A stretch of 64,000 nucleotides of DNA from Apodemus sylvaticus (lineage: Eukaryota > Chordata > Mammalia > Rodentia > Muridae). A model generated the notes under the pieces. That model saw nothing but the letters and a program-made list of their open reading frames with translations, did no database searches and was not told where the DNA came from. Where the stretch lies: NCBI RefSeq assembly GCF_947179515.1, contig NC_067482.1, forward strand, positions 71,128,311 to 71,192,310, given 5' to 3'. Shown here in pieces: positions 58,718 to 64,000 of the stretch. Made by a program: the position numbers and the translations under genes. Each line of letters opens with the position of its first letter. Position 1 is the stretch's first letter.

Positions 58718-59959
58718 TACAGTGATAATAAATTAATTTGTAAGGTCCATTTTTTAGATAACTCCTTGCCTGTAGTTCTTAAAGTACAAAATTTTGTGTC
58801 TGGGTTCTTTAGATCAAAATGATGAGACTGGTCCTGTCTTAGACTGCACAGCAAGCCTATGTCTCAAAACAATAGGTAAAAATAATTAATTAGTCCTCTC
58901 AAAGCTCCCTGAGAATACCACAGTCTAGAGTGGACTTCAACCATATCAAGCTAATAAATCCATAGTTCTACAATATCTTGTTACTTGTGTGAATCTAGAT
59001 AAGGGCTTGAAAAATCCACATATGATCATGATTTAACTCTATTATCTTCAAAATGTCACTTTAAGACAAGGCTACTACAAGTTTTCCATGTTCTTGCAAA
59101 TACACTGGCCTCAATGCCATTGTGGGCCAGAAGATGGGTATGCAGTCCCTCCAACTTTGTCTTTCATATTATCTTGGACCAGATGGACACTTTTGTGATG
59201 TAAGGCAATCAGATTCTTCTACAGTCCACATACACATGGAGTTTGCTTATCATAGGGTTATTATCCTATGATAATACATAGGATAATCAACAGAGAGTTG
59301 ATTATCATAGGGTGATAGACAATAACAGGAATTACATATAAAGATAGGAAAATATGTCATAGGAACATGCAAAGCTTTTACAGAAGTCACATTTTACCTG
59401 TTCTTCCCATTTTTTTTGTGATATGGAAAGAGAAGGGAATTAGGACCAATCCATGCTTATTGAAAATTACTGGAATTTTTTTCTATAACATGTTATGATA
59501 ATATCTACGCTTTCTCTGTGACCTTGTGTAAACTCGTATCTGGTCAGGAAGGACTTGGGATTCACAATACCTGACTCATAGCCTTCCCTCCTGTTCTTTT
59601 CAAAAACCTCTTTAGGAAGCTTCTATTTATTCCCTGGCATGGCAAGGCCAGAATGGAGGAACTTAATGACTTCCTTCTTCCTGAGCTGGCTTTTTGTGGC
59701 TCTGCTTGATTATCAAATTTGTCATGTGTTCCCAGAATTTTAGCACAACCATTCAAAAATGTATGTCTTTTTAAAAAGCTCTCTGTCAAAGGGAATATCA
59801 ATCACTTCTGAGGCTAAATATAATCAAGTTGTTTCATAAAGACTCTATATGAAACTGCAATACCTGAATTCTAGCCATAAATATATCACAATTTAAGATA
59901 GAATTGATGACTACTAATTATTTTCAGTAGGTGACTGGTGATCATTGTGCTCTTGGTTA
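58718..59959. other. Unannotated interval
   Basis: No gene or repeat recognised, apart from a cluster of overlapping short palindromes at 59247-59287. A 79-codon minus frame at 59562-59801 is featureless. Confidence 0.5.
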
Positions 59960-62095
59960 CATTTGAATTTATTAAATTTATTTTTTATTTTTCTTTTTCT
60001 TAATTTTTTATATTAAGTGTTCTTTCTTCTTAAATTGAGAATTTCTAGGTGATTCTAGACATTTTTTTTCACATCATTGAATGATTTCTTCCTCCCCAAC
60101 TTCAAAAAATTATTCAGAGAACCTAGTACAGACACATTCAGGCCTCAGATTTGATGCCTCAAACTCTGTGAGGCCATATTGTCCCTACTTAGTTGATGTG
60201 GTAGGTCATGCTTACCTGATGTCCTCCATCAACTAAGACTCCTACAATTTTCACCACCCCATTTTCCTTTGGCTTCCCTAATGTCATAGGGGAGGGAGAC
60301 CTCTAATTTATACTCTTTCTCTCCACACTGTCTGCTATGAATATCTGAACCCACTTCCATCTTTTGCCAGAAGAAGCCTCTCCAATGACAATTGGACAAG
60401 ACAATAATGTATGTTGAGTATAGCAGATTATGCTTTGGAATCATTTCATTTGTGCAGGAGGGCAGCTCCAGTTGTATTTGTTTAAATCCTAGGTCTCTAG
60501 GTTATCCAGTCTCTGGTTGGTGGCTTTTCAGGCAGTAAAGGACATGGGCTTCCTCTTGTGGGATGGGCCTCAAGTTAGTGCAAATATTGGTTGACCCCTC
60601 CCACAAGTTCTGTCCCAATATTGCCCCAGTACATTCTGAGGGAAGATCAGATTGTAGGGTAAGTTTTGGGGCTGGGTTGTTGTACAAATATCTCTTTTCA
60701 TATTCTGCAGAGTGCTTTCCCATGCAAAAGAGACTAGATTGTAGGTTTGAAGGCTCAATACAGGCACCAATTTGTCTCCTCTACAGTCTACATTCAAAGA
60801 GCTATGTGACTGCTGTTCTTAACAATGAAACCCCATCATTACTTTTCAGAGAGCAACCTTTTGTCCTAGCATTAGCCTGTGTTATTTAGGGATCTCCATA
60901 GTACCTACTATCCTACAGCTTAACAAATGCAACCCAGTCTTTGGAAGCCTTGTCTGGCTACAAAAGATGGCCAGTTCAGACTCATTGCACAGAGTCCTTA
61001 CCATGGTCAGTTCAGACTCATTGCACAGAGTCCTTACCATGGTCACCTTCATAGATTTCACTGCAGTACACTCCATGTCTCCCTATTCCGTCCATTTCAG
61101 CCAGCACTCTTTAACCCTTTCCCTCCATGGATCTTTCCTACTCCTGTCCTTTCCTATACCCAGTCTAGCCACAGTATCTACTCTATGTTCCCTTCTCAGG
61201 GAGGTCCATGTGTACCCCATAAACCATTCTTCTTCACCTAAACTCTCTGAGTCTTTGGGTTGCAGCTTGATTATTGTTTAGTTAACAGATAAAATCCACT
61301 TATGTGAATATCTAGAATATTTGTCTTTCTGAGTCTCGGTTACCTCATTCACAATGGTTCTTTTCAAGTTACATTCATTTGTGTTAAAATTTTATGATGT
61401 CATTATTTTTGGTAGCTGAGAAATACTTTATTGTGTAAATGTACCACATTTTATTCAACCATTCTTTTGTTAAGAGATATCCAGGTTGTTTTCAATTTCT
61501 ACCTATTGTAAATAAAAACAGAATGAACACATCAGAGCAAGTGTCAAGTGTTAGTAGGAATGGAGTGTCCTTTGGGTATATGCCCAAGAGTACTATTCTG
61601 GGTCTTGAGGTAGATTAATTCTCAATATTCTGAGGAACTGAAATATTGATTTCCATAATGGCTGTACAAGTTTGCATTCCCACCAGGGATGGAGGAGTAT
61701 TCCCCTTGCTCCATATCCTTGCCATCATTTGCTGACACTAGTGTTATTGATTGTAATTTTTGCATTTTTCTGATAGTTAGGGATATTACACATTTAATTA
61801 TGTGTATCTTAGAAATTTCAGATTCCTCTGTTGAGAATTCTCTGTTTAAATCTGTACTCCATTTTTAATTTGATTATTTGTTTACTTAATATCTAATTTC
61901 TTGAGTTCTTCATATATTTTGCATATTAAACATGAATTAGATGTGGAGTTGGTTAAAAATAGTTTCTCACTATTTATGCTGACCCTTTGTCCAATTGACA
62001 TTATCCTTTATATTAAAGTAGATTTTAAGTTTCATGAGGTTCCATTTATTTATCATTGATCTTAGTTTTTGCATGTTTGCTATTCTTGGTTTTTT
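59960..62095 (-). mobile_element. Old L1, antisense (3' UTR then ORF2 C-terminus)
   Basis: From the left, T-rich sequence is followed by antisense 3' UTR landmarks also seen at 25.7 kb or recalled from that family (CAGGCCTCAGATTTGATGCC, AGAAGCCTCTCCAATGACA, GAGTATAGCAGATTATGC, GTGGGATGGGCCTCAAGTTA). Then comes antisense ORF2 (TGTACCACATTTTATTCAAC, CCTTTGGGTATATGCCCAAG, TTTCCATAATGGCTGTACAA). The ORF2 part is too decayed for a frame. The overlapping frames at 60927-61281 come from 3' UTR and a small tandem duplication, not from a gene. Confidence 0.85.
60969..61040. repeat. 36-bp tandem duplication
   Basis: Units at 60969-61004 and 61005-61040, identical at 35 of 36 positions, inside the antisense L1 3' UTR. 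Confidence 0.95.
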
Positions 62096-62610
62096 TTTTT
62101 TTCAATGCTATCCTTCAGTACTGCATATTGGTATTAGAAAATACAAATAGTTGAATGACTGATAATCAATGATTTTACTTCTTAATTTCAAATCTTAATT
62201 TTATGCAAGGTTATCAAAATGAGAAAGATGTATGTGATAGCACTCAACTATTGCTGGAACATTATAAAAACTTCTTATTTAGGATCTGTAGATTCAAGTA
62301 TAAACTAGATGTCGTTGAAGCTGTAGAGGGAGTTATTTATGACAATTTAAGAATATGAATCCTGTATTGGTCAGTTCTTTATCCACTGAAGACTAGATAA
62401 AACAGTACTAATACACATAAAGCATGGGGTGGCACCTTAGCAACAGCTGGCTCCTTGTCTAGAAAAGACAGATTATAGTACAACCTGACAGATTTGATAA
62501 TGTCTAGTTTAGTGGAGGTTAAGACCATGGTATCAAAGTTCCTTCTTAGTTTAACCTTTGAATTCATGGTCAAGCTATGTTAAAAAAAAATTCTTGTTAA
62601 GTCGTGGGAG
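62096..62610. other. Unannotated interval
   Basis: No gene or repeat recognised. Confidence 0.5.
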
Positions 62611-62687
<77 letters not shown>

Positions 62688-62784
62688 AGAGAGAGAGAGA
62701 GAGACCTACAGACACAGAGACAGAGAGACAGAGACACAGTGACACAGAGAGATACAGAGAGAGACAGAGAGACAGAGAGAGAAA
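62611..62784. repeat. Compound (AC)n(AG)n(G)n(AG)n microsatellite with GACA/GAGACA tail
   Basis: About 35 bp AC, 32 bp AG, a run of about ten G's, further AG, then imperfect CAGAGACAGAGA units to 62784. The Ser/Leu and Arg/Glu frames on the two strands are repeat artefacts. Confidence 0.97.
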
Positions 62785-63937
62785 AGTAAAAAATATATTT
62801 GTGCCCATTTAAGCTCCAGACCTGTCTATTCCCATGTGTACACAGAAACATGAATCCTACATATATACACAGGGATAGAAGACAAACACTAAAAGGAAAA
62901 ATCCCTCATGTGTCTTGAACCTGTATATTACCTTTTCACTGGATACATAGAAAGAACAATTCACAAAACCATACTCATATTTATTTCACTTTTACCTACC
63001 TTGAAGCTTTCTGTTAAAAAACAATGAAATAATATCAGAGATCATCATTTCCAAACCCTGGTGAGACTAGAGAAACAGCAGTATTTGTACTTTCAAGTCA
63101 CTGTGTACCAGTACTGTCATTTCATGAGTGTTTGTGCATATTCCTTGTGATTTTTTTCTTGCTCAGGAGATGAGAACTCTCTGGTCCTCAATAGCTAAAA
63201 CCTTGAGAAAATGAGAGAGAAAAGATAATGTCCTCAGTTTCTGTCAATTTTATCATTAGATTAGAAACCCTCATCAGCTAAGTTTCCTTGCGCATCTTAA
63301 AGACAAAGTGAAAATGCGGGGTTTTATTATTTGGGAAATGATTTCATATTCCTCTTTTTAATAAGAAAAAGAAAGTCTCTGGTGCATGACTGCTCTTTCA
63401 GCAGGAAAGAAATGGTGCTTTTGCTGAAGCTAAAAATAGAGGGTTTAAAAAAAGTCACGTTATTTATAAATAGCACTGTTTCAATGCAGGCATGTTTGGT
63501 CAGAAGAAGCAGTTCAAACAAAAGCATAAGGTAAAAATATATCTACTTAAATGGCTTAGCAAGCCTATGTATAAAATTTATTGCTGTGGCATATAGATAA
63601 AAGTGCAATAGGAAGATAAACAATCAAGAATTGTTCATAGCACTGGGAACAGGAACATGCATTCTTGTTCATTTATTTGGCAGATCAGGAGCCTGATATT
63701 TAGAGGAGGTGTGTGAATTACTAAAACTGGGTATCTGACCACTATTTTCACCCATGGTTTCACTTCCTGATGCCATTCTGACAGTCAAGGAAATTTCTAT
63801 ATATCCAAGAGTGTCCTTTTACACAGTTGATCCTAAATCCAACTGGATAAAGAAGAAAGAGGAGAGACAGTGAACACTGAAAGAGACTTGGGAAAGAAAC
63901 ACCTTAACAGATAAGTTGATTAAGAAACTAAACTTAT
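62785..63937. other. Unannotated interval
   Basis: No gene or repeat recognised. Frames of 66-67 codons on opposite strands near 63330 are featureless. Confidence 0.5.
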
Positions 63938-64000
63938 GGCCGGGAGGTCATGGCACACACCTTTAATCCCAGCACTTGGGAGGCAGAGGCACAAGGATTT
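63938..64000 (+). mobile_element. B1 SINE, cut by the window edge
   Basis: GGCCGGGAGGTCATGGCACA, then CACCTTTAATCCCAGCACTT and GGGAGGCAGAGGCACAAGGA: the 5' half of a sense B1 including the pol III A-box region. It continues beyond the window. Confidence 0.95.

Noticed and set aside
60927..61281. Two overlapping 104-codon plus-strand frames with an internal repeated motif
   Set aside because: They lie in an antisense L1 3' UTR, and the internal repeat is the 36-bp tandem duplication.

Overview
This window looks like an intergenic, repeat-rich stretch of a murid rodent genome, most likely rat (Rattus). The rodent assignment rests on B1, B2/B3 and ID-like SINEs, a URR1 hAT element and several generations of rodent L1. 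Rat is favoured over mouse because the youngest L1 (36691-39717) has C-terminal ORF2 wording and a 3' tail (GTAAATAAATTATATCGAAT followed by A's) that I associate from memory with rat L1. I could not run a database search. No host protein-coding gene, rRNA, tRNA or CRISPR array can be supported. Apart from L1 pieces and low-complexity artefacts, the open frames are short, with no recognisable domain.

Layout. 1-10 kb: mostly unannotated AT-rich sequence, with a long GA microsatellite, an old LTR-like repeat (about 1294-1672) and a degenerate B1 split by a tiny L1 tail carrying a 12-bp target-site duplication (TSD). 10-20 kb: a 5'-truncated L1 (10990-12068), a 316-bp CTT/GAA tract, a second tiny L1 tail with its own TSD (15724-15882), a B1, an antisense L1 3' UTR and URR1. 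21-32 kb: degenerate LTR sequence, an ID-like SINE, an antisense L1 interrupted by a B2, B3 elements, a 399-bp LTR-like repeat flanked by 5-bp direct repeats, and several AT/AG and GT microsatellites. 33-40 kb: an L1 tail, a MIR-like repeat, a pyrimidine-rich 235-bp insert with a perfect 13-bp TSD and A-rich tail, and a textbook twin-primed (5'-inverted) L1 with a 14-bp TSD. 40-50 kb: largely unannotated sequence with ATCT/GATA tetranucleotide arrays.

50-58.7 kb holds the most complex structure: a rearranged, near full-length L1. A plus-strand 5' UTR and ORF1 N-terminal half (50015-51296) meet an inverted, less decayed L1 5' UTR plus ORF1 N-terminal half (51297-53540), which is followed by the plus-strand ORF1 C-terminal half, a decayed ORF2 and a 3' UTR (53541-58707). 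The inverted part carries about six promoter-type monomers of about 205 bp. ORF2 also contains a 40-bp inverted copy of part of its own reverse-transcriptase region. 58.7-64 kb: unannotated sequence, an old antisense L1 (about 59960-62095), a compound CA/GA microsatellite and the first 63 bases of a B1 at the window edge.

Nothing acts as a gene system here. The content is the layered history of retrotransposition. The noteworthy observations are structural: inversions, template-switch-like palindromes, templated insertions, nested insertions with intact TSDs, and an unidentified retrocopy-like insert. All L1 protein remnants are broken or truncated.
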